Part shown: positions 22,993-34,440 of the stretch, piece by piece
Layout of the letters: every line of letters starts with the position of its first letter
Numbering within the stretch: position 1 is the first letter of the stretch
Assembly: GCA_963513935.1 (NCBI GenBank)
Contig: OY740771.1
Location: forward strand, 13,421,138 to 13,485,137
Origin: Aphrophora alni
Lineage: Eukaryota > Arthropoda > Insecta > Hemiptera > Aphrophoridae
Length of the DNA: 64,000 nucleotides
Direction: 5' to 3'
Position numbers and translations under genes: made by a program
Notes under the pieces: generated by a model
The model's database searches: none
Seen by the model: only the letters and a program-made list of their open reading frames with translations
Told to the model about the DNA's origin: nothing

Positions 22993-24439
22993 TAAATTAT
23001 TACCAGGCATCATTGTCCTAACCTCTCTCCACGTGCTTCTTACGAGATGCAACTCGTTATCTACGGTTCACTCCAGGTCATCCTTGGCAGTCTTTCCTGT
23101 CCAAGTCAACGTGGTTCTAGGCCTTATCACTTCATTTTCATCTTTTCAAAGTGTGACCAATCCACTTTCTTTTGTTATTTTATTTGCCTTTCCTTTTCTT
23201 CTTATTTCCACAGCTCTACAACCCGGAGTGGCCTCTGACTTCCACTACAATTCGCTTCCACTTGTTGGTAACTCGTCTCCAATTTCTAATGCTTTGCTCT
23301 TAGATCGCCTTCCATCCCATGAGGTTTCTTAAACTTCCTCTCATTCTGACACTGCTTCCCACTGCAGTTGTTTCAACTCTCCACAGTCAACCTCTACACA
23401 TGTCCCCCTCCCAAACAATTGATTTTCCTATTTAATAAAGACACTATATTGCTGAGAATTTTTTTCAAGCGATCCTTAGAACTATCTATCTGTTACCCGT
23501 AATATTGAACGAATGCCACAAGGATCAGGTGGTTGCCTTACTTCCTGTAACGAGGATAATCATACTAGCTTACTTTCTATTACAAAATTCGTTATTATTG
23601 TATTCGGTTAAAAAAAAAGAAATATCAATAAATGGGTATAGAGTTTGATGAACGCAGATGATTGTATTACGATAATGCCAACAAAGGATAGTGAGACCCG
23701 TTGACAAAATGTCAATCAAAATACGAGACAGGTGTACCAACTCTGTGACAAGTAAATCCTAACCTAACAAACTAATTACACTTGACGTACTTGCGCTATT
23801 GTTTTCATAACAAAACGCAAGCTAAATAAAATACAAAAAAAAGTTGTTATTAATCCTTGCAAATTACGAAATGAACATGATGGACAGGTATTACCTTATA
23901 GGTATGTGTGTATCGTATAGTCTATCTCCATTTCGAACAAATAAAGCTGGAAGTTCTATTTTAGAGGTGGGCAAATCGGAAGGTATTAGGACTAACCTAA
24001 CTCGAATTTCATGTTTTGTTGATAAATGTGTTTTGTTTTTCTTCTACAAACCTATTGGTACTTAGAGAATGCGTCAAGGACTTGTAAAAAGTCAAGCAGT
24101 AAACAAATTGTCGTTATTGGTATGACGCTAATTTTCTAACTAAAATTTATAATTTACAAAATGCTACAAATTTTATGAAATAAAAATCTTTTTTGCAGTT
24201 TGGAAGGGGGGAAATTTTATGTAAAAATAAAATCATAAATTTATTCAAAACAAAATTACATAAAAAATTGCAGATTTCAATTCTGTACCAATCTTTCTAC
24301 AACGATAAATAGAGGAGTTATTGTCAATAATTGAAATTCTAACAACGATGTATCAAGAAAATGCGAAGTTACGAAATCCTGCAGGGTTGAGTCACCGGGA
24401 GGAGCATAGCGATAGGAGACTCCTTCACATATGTACAGC
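22993..24439. other. No gene seen
   Basis: A 99-codon frame at 23033-23332 lies in slightly more GC-rich sequence but has no recognisable domain, and an overlapping frame is equally open. Frames at 23844-24065 are similar. I cannot support a gene. Confidence 0.4.
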
Positions 24440-24895
24440 CAATGACTACATAAATACTATAAGACACGACATAGGATAGAGAAATAGTCTATGCTTTACG
24501 GGTGCTGTTCGTCACAAGTTTGACACACAGCTATCAGAAAGCGCTAGCAGCAGGTGCTTGACTGTACGCATCCCACTTGGTTGAGACTGTATAACTGTTG
24601 ACCTCTCTCTCACAAACCTTCTCACTTACTTCCGTCAGCATAGTCAGTGTTGTCAGTTCATGCGCTGAGATAAGCGATTCTCGACCTTCCCTCGCATCTC
24701 TGGTCCCATATGTGGCATCAGTGCGTTTTCTCTTACCCGCCTGAAACATTGTTTGACCGTAGAGCCACCTAGCGCCAGTCACATCAACTTCAGATTCTCT
24801 AGCAGAGCGACCTAGCGGGTATTGGTCAACTCAAGAATAAGCGTAGAATATTTAACATGGCCATGTCGTGTCTTATAGTATTTATGTAGTCATTG
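24440..24895. mobile_element. 456-bp TIR element with 7-bp target duplication
   Basis: Perfect 33-bp terminal inverted repeats start CAATGACTACATAAATAC. They are flanked by GTACAGC on both sides (24433-24439 and 24896-24902), a clear target duplication. The interior (24475-24860) is notably more GC-rich than the surroundings and has no recognisable protein. A 7-bp duplication does not settle the superfamily. The same terminal 12 bp occur head to head in the palindrome at 35487-35531. Confidence 0.88.
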
Positions 24896-25064
24896 GTACA
24901 GCTTATAGATCTGACACGAGCAAATCGAGAGAAGACTTTTTAATATATCTACGAGGGCCACTAGGGCCTAGCCGATGTCAAGAAAGTAGTAATATACACA
25001 ATTATGAGATTACGAATACCTTCTAACAGCTGTTTTAAACACACCTAACCTACTGGATGAGGGT

Positions 25065-25587
25065 GTGTCCACCGAGCGGCCAGTGGTCTGAGCGCCGAAT
25101 CTTCAATCGACAAGGGTCAAAAGGGTTTGTGAGTTTAGGAACTCTTCGCTGAGCGCCACATTTTTCTGCTAAAAGAGATTTGAAAGATAGTTCACGAGAG
25201 GTTAGGTTGAGTTTGGTTATGTTTGGTTAGGTTGGGTTGGGTTGGATTAGGTTAGGATAGGTCGGTTCGAAATAGACATTCTAAAATTTACTTTGAGGAT
25301 TTTAATTAATTCAAAGTTTAAAAATAGATTTGTTTTTACGCTTTTCCCGAAAAGGTTTATTGGAATATGTTTTATCGTATATTAATACTACCTTAAATCT
25401 AAGAATGTTGGCCTATGTACCATTGACAAACGTAATAAACCTTTAGGCAGAGCGTCAGTTAGTAACATATATAAGAGTGCAGGGAGGGAAAGAATGTGTC
25501 GCTCAACGGATAACCTCTAGATCTGTCGAACCCTTCTGTAACTGGAGATGTGGTGCTCAACACTGCACTGTGGTGCTTGGCAGAGAC
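25065..25587. mobile_element. Family H TIR element nested in family D
   Basis: The left arm GTGTCCACCGAGCGGCCAGT and the reversed right arm (TCTGCCAAGCACCACAGTGC) are diverged inverted repeats of about 100 bp. They share GACAAGGGTCAAAAGGGTTT-type sequence. CTGGATGAG (25053-25061) and CTGGATAAG (25592-25600) flank it as a likely 9-bp target duplication with one mismatch. The GGTTA tract at 25204-25262 and the block around GGCCTATGTACCATTGACAA are interior. A 9-bp duplication would fit a Mutator-like derivative; that assignment is inference. Confidence 0.7.
25204..25262 (+). repeat. TTAGG-like tract inside family H
   Basis: Degenerate GGTTA units (GGTTGGGTTGGGTTGGATTA and neighbours). In the H copies at 1849 and 38696 the corresponding position has only one to three units. 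Confidence 0.8.
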
Positions 25588-25740
25588 AAACCTGGATAAG
25601 ACTCCAATCTACTATTACATTTTAAAATTCCTACAAGGTCCAAGAAACCAAATTTTGAGCATAATATTTAGAAGATCTGCTTGTATTACATTGTACGATG
25701 GGGCTGGGTAAGTACTGTGATAGAGGCTAATCGAGTTGTT

Positions 25741-26212
25741 TAATTTGTTGTCCAAAAACAACAACTTTATTTCGAACGGCGAATCATTCAGAGTTTTATG
25801 CGCAGATGTATGCGCAGAAACTAAAAAGCCAACCCTCCTTTGTATGTTTGTGAAGCCTGACCATATGTAACTTCAAATTCAACTGCGTAGGTCTAACGGT
25901 TCCTCTCCTGGAGGCTGTGCTATATTTATTTCCTAAAATATTTTTATCTCAAAGTTTAACACACATGTTTTAAACTTGCGCCGTTGTCTTGTACGTATGA
26001 AATATTCAGTGTATTGGAAACCTTAAAAAGAAACCAAATAATTTCATTGCGTAAAATGAGTTTGAACACTTTTTCATTTTTCTTTTAAATAAACTTACAT
26101 ACAAATTTTCCACATAACTAAACAAAATCTCAAAGTCTAATCATTCAAAACATATTTGTCACCGAAAGTTCATTCAGACATTATTTTAATAAAATGAAAT
26201 TAACCGGTTGTT
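25741..26212. other. No gene seen
   Basis: AT-rich sequence with no recognised gene or repeat. Confidence 0.4.
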
Positions 26213-26290
26213 GTCCGAGAGCGGCCAGTGTTCTGAGCGTCGCATTCTCGCATTTCCATTTGAGAAAGGTCTGATGTGATGTCTCGTTCA
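26213..26290 (+). repeat. Family H arm fragment
   Basis: GAGAGCGGCCAGTGTTCTGAGC followed by GAGAAAGGTCTGATG matches the outer arm of H. No second arm is seen nearby. Confidence 0.55.
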
Positions 26291-26433
26291 TAAACTTATT
26301 AACACTACTTCACAATACTATAGACAAGGCAGGACCTATCCTCAGTGCATATAGTAGAGAGAAATTAGTCCACAAAACTGATGAGAAATGATGCAACTGG
26401 GAAGTTGAATTATTTTGTACTTGCAACTGAGTG

Positions 26434-27645
26434 GGAAACCGAAAAAAATAGCAAAATCGGACTGGAGCTTCGCTACAAAGTGCATTTTTGACGCATTCTG
26501 AGTGCATCGCTACATTCTTTTTTTAAATGTCTTCGGTTCTATGGGTCGTAGAAAAAAAAAAGAAAATACTCGGAAATAAAAAGACTATCGAAATGGTGGT
26601 ATAGTAGCATTAAGATCCTAATTCCTAACCTCAAAAAATTCGAATTTCTGGATTTAAGATTTTTTTTTCACTAATAATTCAACAAATGAGGTAAAAATCA
26701 TAATATCTTCACGAAAATTGGGCAAAATTTGTGTCTTTACAATAGAAATCGGTGGTCAAATCTACAAAAAAAAAAAAAAAATACGGAAACCGTTGGCCAT
26801 TTTTGAAAATAAATTGAAAGTATTTAATGAGATGTGGTCGTAGAGTAAATTTTTGATGTTTAAATTATCAGTTTCTTTATCTAGTGAACATATGCAAGAA
26901 TTTGTTTATGAAGGTAAAGTGCCAGTTTTTTAATTAAACAATTTTGTCATTTTTTTTTGCCAGTAAATTGGGACCGGATCTAGACAACTACATCGCCCAT
27001 TTATGAAATATCAAAATTTAATTGAAAATTTGTTGATGGTAATTTGTTTATTTTATTGAGAATGACATTTAAATCGAATGTTTAAGGAAATCTAGTTAGA
27101 AAGATACAGTATATACAAAAAAAAACAATGTTTATAACATTAAAAAAGGGCACTTTATTGTGATAAACAAATTCTTGCATATATTTTCTAGAAAGTAGTT
27201 AAAAAAACTGACAATTTAAAAAAGTTTACCTTACGACCACTTATCATTAAATTACAAAGCTTTCATTTTTTTCGAAAATGGCCAACTGTGGCCGTAAAAA
27301 CGATTTGTTTTTGCATATTTGACCACCGGTTTCTAGTGTAAATATACACATTTCTCCAATTTTCGTGAAGATCTGATGATTTTTACCCCATTTGTTGCAT
27401 TATTAGTGAAAAAAAAAAATCTTAAATGCAGAAATTGCATTTTTTTGAAGTTAGGAAGTACTCTTAATGTAGTATTTAGCCCTACCATTTCGATAGTCCC
27501 TTCATTTCCGAGTATTTTCATTTTTCTCCAACCCATAGACTAGGAGATATTTAAAAAATAGTGTACCGATCCACTCAAAATTAATCGAAATTCACTTTTC
27601 TAGCGAAGCTCCAATCCGATTTTACGAATTTTTTTGGTTTCGGTG
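26434..27645. mobile_element. 1.2-kb fold-back element with ~0.5-kb arms
   Basis: The left arm (about 26434-26940) and right arm (about 27130-27645) are inverted copies nearly to the centre. Matching blocks are AAAATCGGACTGGAGCTTCG with CGAAGCTCCAATCCGATTTT, AATACTCGGAAATAAA with TTCATTTCCGAGTATT, ACGAAAATTGGGC with CCAATTTTCGTGAAG, and GCAAGAATTTGTTTAT with ATAAACAAATTCTTGC. The arms differ by many substitutions, so it is older than the 60841 element. No coding potential is seen. Confidence 0.82.
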
Positions 27646-28320
27646 AAATATAAAGGTTTTAAACCTAAAACATTTTAACCAACGTACATGTAAGCAAACA
27701 TGTTTATGAGGAAACATTGAAAAACACAAAATTAACATCGGCAGTCTTCAAGTTTATTTTGAACGTTTCCCAATTTAATCCACAGACTTTATCTTCACTA
27801 CACTTAAAGAAGATTTGCAAAACTGTGGCACCAAGTTGTAAAGAAGCTTAGCGGTGATTGCGCTTAAAGGGTACTTAAACTTTGCTGAACACTTAAAACC
27901 AATACGTTTTTGTTCTTGAAACTGATTAAATAAAATGTCATTATTTAAGATTTCTTCGTTATGTTTCATAATTTCACTAAAGTATCTTTAATTTCTCTTA
28001 CAATAAAAGTATTCAGTATACAATACTATACAAGTGGCATGTCACATCTTTGGTAAATGTGTAAAATGTTCCTTGAAGAAAGCAGACTTTAGGATACAAA
28101 CTATAAACGAGTTTTCCGGAAGATCTCTCGTCAAAGCTGGCCTACATGTTTTTAGAAGTCAACCGACGAGCGTGAGCAGGATCATCCGTGCTGCTTTTCT
28201 GGATGTATCCAGAACTACTTTTTGTTTTGCATCACTGAACTATCACTTCTTGTTCTATATTATAATATCAGTGACACTCTATTCTGTCGATATTCTTACA
28301 GTATTGATCTGTATATATGT
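27646..28320. other. No supported gene
   Basis: A 131-codon frame at 28034-28426 is among the longest non-repetitive frames in the window. Its end runs into the 95-bp repeat unit and telomere-like array, and no domain is recognisable. Confidence 0.45.
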
Positions 28321-28927
28321 AGCCTACAAGTCACGTATTGTTACAGAAAGTCATGCGGGCTTTCGTGGCCACTACGTACTACCTAAAGAAAATCCGCGAA
28401 ATTGTTTTAACCTAACCACAACCTAACCTAACCTAACCTAACCTAACCTAACCTAACCTAACCTAATCTAACCTAACCTAACCTAACCTAATCTAACCTA
28501 ACCCAACCTAACCTAGCCTACAAGTCACGTGTTGTTACAGAAAGCCATGCGGGCTTTAGTGGCCACTACGTACTACCTAAAGAATATCCGCGAAATTGTT
28601 TTAACCTAACCACAACCTAACCTAACCTAACCAAACCTAACCTAACCTAACCTAACCTAACCTAACCTAACCCAACCTAACCCAACCCAACCTAACCTAA
28701 CCTAACCTAACCTAACCTAACCTAACCAAACCTAACCTAACCAAACCTAACCAAACCTAACCTAATCTAACCTAACCTAACCAAACCTAACCTAACCAAA
28801 CCTAACCAAACCCAACCTAACCTAACCTAACCAAACCTAACCTAACCTAACCTAACCTAACCTATCCAAACCTAAACTAACCTAATCTAACCTAACCTAA
28901 CCTAACCTAACCTAACCTAACCTAATC
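28321..28927 (-). repeat. Composite telomere-like block: two 95-bp units, each followed by (CCTAA)n
   Basis: A 95-bp sequence (AGCCTACAAGTCACGT, CATGCGGGCTTT, GTGGCCACTACGTACTACC, ATCCGCGAAATTGTTTTAACC) occurs at 28321-28416 and 28515-28610 with about four differences. It is followed by about 100 bp and about 315 bp of CCTAA repeats respectively. Many repeat units carry variants (CCAAA, CCCAA, TCTAA), so the tract is not freshly made by telomerase. The 95-bp unit codes for nothing recognisable. Confidence 0.92.
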
Positions 28928-29379
28928 CAGTCGGTACTATAGGAATAGGATATTTCTAAGTATACAGTAGGCTACGTACGGAAGGTCGCTTATTAAGGGT
29001 GATTAAACAAGTTTCAAGGCGCCATCATGTTACTTTCCCAGCTCCATCACACAATGTAATGCTAACAGTTGTAATGTCCATAAGTTGTCCGTTTTTTAAA
29101 AGGTTAAATTGTATTGGTAGGTCAAGAAAACTTTCCCAGTAGGGTTATATGAAAACATATAATCCTCTCTACCGAATTTTCAAACTTAATAATTCATTGG
29201 TTGTAATTATTTATTACTTTCACAGAATGTTGAATATCATTAGAAAATAATTAATTTGAAGCAGAATTTCTAATAAATCTTTTTTTTAAGCTTTATTAAT
29301 ATTCAATAAGAATTATTAATTCTACGGATGGACATTAAAATTAAATCTAGGAAGTGTTGAGGTTTAATAAGATAACTAG
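28928..29379 (-). repeat. Family D end fragment plus unassigned flank
   Basis: GCGCCATCATGTTACTTTCCCAGC, CACAATGTAATGCTAAC and AACTTTCCCAGTAGGG (29027-29145) match the 3180-3320 block in order. The remainder is AT-rich and unassigned. Confidence 0.55.
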
Positions 29380-29510
29380 AATGTAGTTCCGTCTCTGTGA
29401 CTTATTTATTATGTAGTAATTCTACTTACCTTTATGGCGCGTTTCGGAAAAAAATTTTCCATCCTCAGAATATCTCGCTCATTGGAGGTCGTCACAATGA
29501 ATATAAAATG
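29380..29510 (-). repeat. Element fragment with hammerhead-like core (family of 45739)
   Basis: On the plus strand TCCGTCTCTGTGACTTATTT, GTAATTCTACTTACC and GGCGCGTTTCGG occur in the same order as at 45756-45830. Only one arm is present. The core at 29441-29468 reads on the minus strand CTGAGGA, T, a stem of GGAAA/TTTCC type, then GAAACGC. Confidence 0.55.
29441..29468 (-). other. Hammerhead-like core
   Basis: CTGAGGA-T-hairpin-GAAAC on the minus strand. The hairpin is A/T-rich with two closing G-C pairs. Confidence 0.42.
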
Positions 29511-31454
29511 TTTAATAAGACAAAATCAAATTTAATATTGTACTATATTATTGTACCCTTATAAAACCTTCTTTACATTCTATTAAAATTACTATTCATT
29601 GGGAGTGTTACTAAATAAAAACTTCAAGAAATTAACCAGCTAGTTTTTTTTTTATATTAAAATTATACTTTCCCTTGTAATTTTACTCTTTAGTAAAAGT
29701 TTCATCCAAACGTACATTGGCGCAAATTAGCTATTTCAACAATTGAAGTGTTTAGATCAATTGTTTCCAACGGTTTGTGTTCTTATCGTTGAATCGCAAT
29801 GGCTGCCTTTTACCTTTCCAAATATATTCATTGGAGTATGAATTATTACAACTTCTGGGGGTTTGAAAAGCTTTCATTGGAGTTCGAATTGTTGTTCATA
29901 TTAACAATATGGAGTCTGTTTATTTTAAATGGTTTCTGTATTGAAAATACGTTTTAATTGAGTGTTTTGAATAACGCTTGTGTAGAACACTAACAAATCT
30001 TTTCATACATTGTTTTCATTAATTTTGTTTTTAATATGCAGTAGTTTTATTTCGATCTGTTTGCTTTTGTCTACATTTATTGTATATTGCTCAGTTTTTC
30101 CATTTGTTAATACTGTCTTGTATCTATTTTCGTTCTTAGTAGTGTATTTGCTGATATAGCTACACTTAACCTCAAATTTGACCATTTAAAATATTTGTTT
30201 TTCCTAGCTTAAAAAAAAAAATGTTATAGATTAGAAGTTATACTGCGTTAGTAGTTCGGTGTGCGCAAAAACAAATAAATTTAACCAAAACTATTTGTCA
30301 ACAAAAACCTCCTCGAAATTTAAGTGCAGAAGAATCATTATGGCTGCGGTTACAAGCACTTAAACCAGCCGAGATGAATACTTCTCGATTACCCGGTTCC
30401 AATTTGTATGGAGAAATCGGTATTCTTTTATTTTTAATTTCTCAAACTCTTGTATTATAAAACCAACCACAATATATTACTATTGATTGATTGATTTGAC
30501 CTGGAGTTAAAGGAGTTTAAAAGGCATTTTAAAAATCAGTCCTTGCACCGCGATCGATGGTCAAACTTATGAACCAATTTTGGCATGTGGACATAATCTG
30601 CCTCATCTCAAAACGGTCATTGTTCTAAATTTGAGAACACTTGCTGAAAAAACACAAAACATTTGATTTTCTCAAACTTAGCTCCAACTATTTTGATCAA
30701 ACTTTCGTTATAATTGAAACCAAAATATAAAAACAAAATATATTAATCTTCTTCGTCCTGACAATGCTCTACTGGGAATTATTGGTCATCATATAAAAAA
30801 TAAAATATGGACGCCCAACAAAGCGCAACATTTTCAAAATCTGCCTAAGCGAATTCACTCAACATTTTGTGAAACAAAATGATGATAAATTACTGTATAC
30901 GGGTAGATTTCACAGTCTGTATTTCCGTGAGTAAAATCAATTTCATATAATTTTTAAAAATCAAAATATTGTAAGACAATTACTTACCCAGAATATGTTC
31001 CCGCTTCTTCAAGTTTTCAAATCGTTTCTAAATAGCTAGAAAAGTTTAAGTAGACTTTTAGCACAATCACAGCTAAGCTTCTTTACAACTTTGTGGTGCA
31101 GCTTTACAAATCTTCTTGAAGTGATGAAAACAGTAGATTAACTGTTTATATTTTTTATCTACATTAAAATAAACCAATCAGACGCATCACTTGAGTCTTG
31201 TATACATTACAAGTAAAAGCACTTAAAGTAATACCATTCCATTCCCGGTGAAGCTTCTTAGATCAAGTGTTCTTCTTTGGACAAAGACTAATACTGTTTT
31301 AATGCCGTCTCCTGATTATGTCTGATGTTAGGATGCTTTTACTGTAAAAGTACGAATCAAGACTTTCAAAGAAAAATGATTTTACGTGTTTGAATTAAAT
31401 GATATAATAAACAAACAAACACTTGACAACTAAATAATGAATATTTATAATATT
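29511..31454. other. No gene seen
   Basis: About 2 kb of AT-rich sequence. The frame at 30003-30185 (-) has no recognisable domain. I see no inverted repeat or tandem repeat. Confidence 0.4.
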
Positions 31455-31600
31455 AATATATATATATTGTTTCCGTCTTGCAAACTTTTTATTTTTTGTA
31501 GTGTAATACTACGCGCGTTTCAGGAACAAGTTCCCATCTTCAGGTTTTATAATTTTTTTTACTCACATGTGAGCACGTCATAATTTAACACAAACACACA
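31455..31600 (-). repeat. Possible element fragment with hammerhead-like core
   Basis: TTTCCGTCTTGCAAACTTTTTA, then GTAGTGTAATACTAC, then GCGCGTTTCAGG follows the layout of 29395-29447 and 45756-45830. CTCACATGTGAG (31561-31572) is a perfect short palindrome beside it. Confidence 0.42.
31517..31543 (-). other. Hammerhead-like core with perfect 6-bp stem
   Basis: On the minus strand: CTGAAGA, T, GGGAAC/GTTCCT stem with a TT loop, then GAAACGCGC. One G-U pair closes the stem. Confidence 0.45.
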
Positions 31601-32439
31601 AACCAATCACGAATTATTGCACATATAATTAAAAAACAAAGTATAAAAATTTTTTTAAAAATATTTTTAGAACTGTTGGCTTTATGCCATGTTGACGTTG
31701 CACCGGTCACTGGTAAATATAAATATATTTATATTTTTAAATATTGTACCAAAAATGAAGACTATAATTAAATTAATATTGGATTTTATATTACAATTAT
31801 TAATAAATAATAGAGGAATGGGCGGGACTTTATCATCATTTTATCGTGGGTACTATTGTTAACTCGTAAATATTGATCCTATGTAAAACTTTAAATGGAG
31901 GAAATTCCAATTTTTTTTTTGAAATGAAAACCCATTTTGTAAAGTTTAAAAATTGCCGCCATTTTATAATTTGGCAGTTTACGTTAAATCTTTATAATTT
32001 CAGATTTACGCTAAATTTTAAGACTACATTGTAATTTTTAATGTTAAATGGTCTAGGAGTTAAATGCGCATACAATTTGAAGTTTGCTACATTTATGGAA
32101 GACGAATTTTCGCTCTTTCTATTATTTTAATAACTCATAATTAATTTAATTACTCATAGTCTAGGACATGTTTACCAATACAGGACTAATTTGTGAAACA
32201 GATAAAAATTAGCTCAAATCTGTTGTAATTATAAACATAAGTTAGGAATTACAAAGCCGAAGAAAATAATGTTTTATAGTTTAACTATTCAAATTTTTGA
32301 AAGTCATGCGCCTTTAACGAGTGGTTTTATCAAGAAGTTCAAGAATAAAAGAAAGGCTTAAAATATGCTATAAATTTGGAAACTTAATATGTTTCCAAAA
32401 GGAGTTTTAAAGTTAGCTGTTATATTGGATTATGGGGAG
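31601..32439. other. No gene seen
   Basis: AT-rich sequence; AAATTGCCGCCATTTTATAA near 31950 is a family G-like phrase. Confidence 0.4.
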
Positions 32440-32790
32440 TTCTGCAGTTCCTCCGCCGGTCAGGGGGTGCCCCCGAAAGGTATCTGCAGTTCCCCCGGAG
32501 CCCCTTTTTGGGTGTACTGCAGTTCCTCCGGCGGTCATTTCTGTATTAACGTTATTTGCTAACGCAACAAATAAATTATGTAATGCAATAAAAAAAACTT
32601 GTACAGAAGAACATATCGAAAGTTCATGACGCTCTAAACAGTATTCGTATAGTTAGTAATGAAGATGAAGAATTACTTCAGGTTAGGTTAGGTTGTGAGT
32701 GACCGCCGAGGGAACTGCATACATTGGGGGGGGGGGGGCAGGATAATCGACACTAATAAATTCCTTCAACCGCCGGGGGAACTGCATGTC
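32440..32790. mobile_element. GC-rich inverted-repeat element with CTGCAGTTCC motifs
   Basis: CTGCAGTTCCTCCGSCGGTC occurs directly at 32441 and 32517, with a shorter version at 32484. Its inverse TGACCGCCGAGGGAACTGCA occurs at 32700, with another at 32769. The direct copies on the left and inverse copies on the right can fold together. A G12 run sits at 32731. Ends and target duplication are not resolved. Confidence 0.55.
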
Positions 32791-33324
32791 AGCCGGATAA
32801 TGACAACCAACTTTACAAAATGTTAAAATTTCATGAAAAGTAACAGAAGTCTCCCGTTTACAGGGTTGACAATTTACGAGATACTGTACGAGCACTGTAT
32901 AGTAACACAAAACTTGAAAACTTGGGCGTCTTCATAAGAGCGACCGTAATAAAATAACTATTAAGTTCAAATAGGCGTAATGATCGCTTAATTTAATGAC
33001 ATATTAAATTTTCTTCCACAGTATAAGTTTTAAAATCCCGGATATTAATAACATAAAGCTCTGATCTCTTGAAAGTTAATGCATGAGACGAAGTCCTTGA
33101 GAATGGCAATATTACATAGTAGAACCTTACCGCTAAACTTTCCGCTATGATGAGTTCTAGACTTATATAGTTAATTATGATGAGCAAGAATTTGCATGAA
33201 ACGTTTCTCATATTTTGTTGCATGTTGTTTAAAGGGAACACCTTTAGGTCATCATATCTTTATAATTTTTTTTTTTTAATAAAACCCCCTACCCCTTGAA
33301 TAATCAAATAGTGTCAGAGTCGCA
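32791..33324. other. No gene seen
   Basis: AT-rich with short T runs; frames here are short and unrecognised. Confidence 0.4.
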
Positions 33325-34015
33325 AAAGACCAAGTGCTGGTCAAGAGAGACATGATAAGAAAGATTAAATAGATACATCTAATCTAAGATAACACTAAAA
33401 CAATGGTTGTATGCAAACGGAGAGTTAACCTAACGGTTTATTAGAGTGAACAACATATTGTACCCTCATATTGTTTTCCTTTCCTCAAAAAAAGTGTCTT
33501 GGTCCCTCGGTATTGCCAAGCCCAATTTTCCTATGTAAGCCCTTGAGTGTTATAAAAAAAAATCAATCATAAAGTACAAAGTTAAAATATTTTAAGCCGA
33601 CATTTTGAAATGGGGAAAAAAACCCGTATGTGAAAATATTTGGTTTTCAAATACAATTAAAATGAGGTATAATTTGACAATTGAAAATAGTAATTAATTA
33701 CTGAAAGAATCTAAGGCTAAAGCTAGGTCAGAGCGTTCAAAATACTAAATTCAAACAGGAATCCCGCAAATCATAGAACCAGACAACACAAAGAACATAA
33801 AAAATGTTGATACGAGAGCCTATACTGGTCAACTAACTAAAACAAGGGTTGCATGCCAACGGCGTATTAACCTAACTGTTTAATCAGAGTGAACAAACTA
33901 TAGCACCCTCACATTTTTACTTTTTTCAAAACTACAGGAATAAAGGTGAAATTTAGCTGGGTTCTTCGAGATTGCCAATCCTCAATAAACTCAGCCTTTG
34001 AGGGAAAACAGACAT
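33325..34015 (+). repeat. Two diverged family A-like copies in tandem
   Basis: Copy one (33325-33560) has GGTCAAGAGAGACATGATAAG, GGAGAGTTAACCTAACGG and GGTCCCTCGGTATTGCCAAGCCC. Copy two (33820-34015) has GGTTGCATGCCAACGGCG, TTAACCTAACTGTTTAATCAG and TTCTTCGAGATTGCCAATCC. Both carry an insert with ATTAGAGTGAACAA that is absent from A copies 1-3, so this may be a subfamily. Confidence 0.6.
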
Positions 34016-34119
34016 GTCAATATAAATTTCGAAAACAACCCCTGATATATTAACAAACTCAGGGGAGAATGGGTTAGGCACGTTATAAAGCTTACTAAAC
34101 TTCAACATTAGATAAACGG

Positions 34120-34440
34120 TGCAAAACATTGCACACATTTTCTCTTTTATCCATCCCAAAATTTGCAAACGGGTTTAGATCAATAATCTTCATATTTCAC
34201 AAGAAATTTGAACAAAATCTGTAGAAATTAATGATTTTGAGAAGTTACATAATTTAATTTACGTTTTGTTAGATTTTTTTTTCTATTTTACAGATAACTT
34301 ATGAACCGGAATTTTTGGAAAGATTACGTTTTATTTGTGGGTTATTTGCTACGCTTGAGCAAAATTTAATCAAAATCCATTTCGATGTTTTTGAGAAAAT
34401 CTGATTTTATTACTCCCCAAATTTTAAGTTCTAAATAACA
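34120..34440 (-). repeat. Family F copy
   Basis: CATTGCACACATTTTCTC, then AACAAAATCTGTAGAA, then TTATGAACCGGAATTTTTGG, then GAGCAAAATTTAATCAAAATCC. Similar phrases in similar order occur near 41447-41830 and 46150-46380. It is diverged and non-coding. Confidence 0.55.

Larger units (their letters stand above)
24955..25740 (+). repeat. Family D copy split by a family H element
   Basis: The left part (24955-25061) has GATGTCAAGAAAGTAGTAATAT and CAGCTGTTTTAAACACACCT. The right part (25588-25740) has CTACAAGGTCCAAGAAACCA, AGAAGATCTGCTTGTATTAC and GGGGCTGGGTAAGTACTG. Together they match the continuous D copy at 8641-8840. Confidence 0.72.

Noticed and set aside
23033..23332. 100-codon frame in a slightly GC-richer stretch
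   Set aside because: A second overlapping frame is open too, and neither shows a recognisable domain or a family in this window.
25065..25110. tRNA gene or tRNA-derived SINE head (GCGGCCAGTGGTCTGAGCG)
   Set aside because: An A-box-like string is present, but no cloverleaf or properly spaced B box follows. The sequence is the arm of an inverted-repeat element.
28034..28426. 131-codon frame, possible small protein with a hydrophobic segment
   Set aside because: No recognisable domain, no repeat-independent support, and its last ~35 codons lie in the 95-bp telomere-associated unit.
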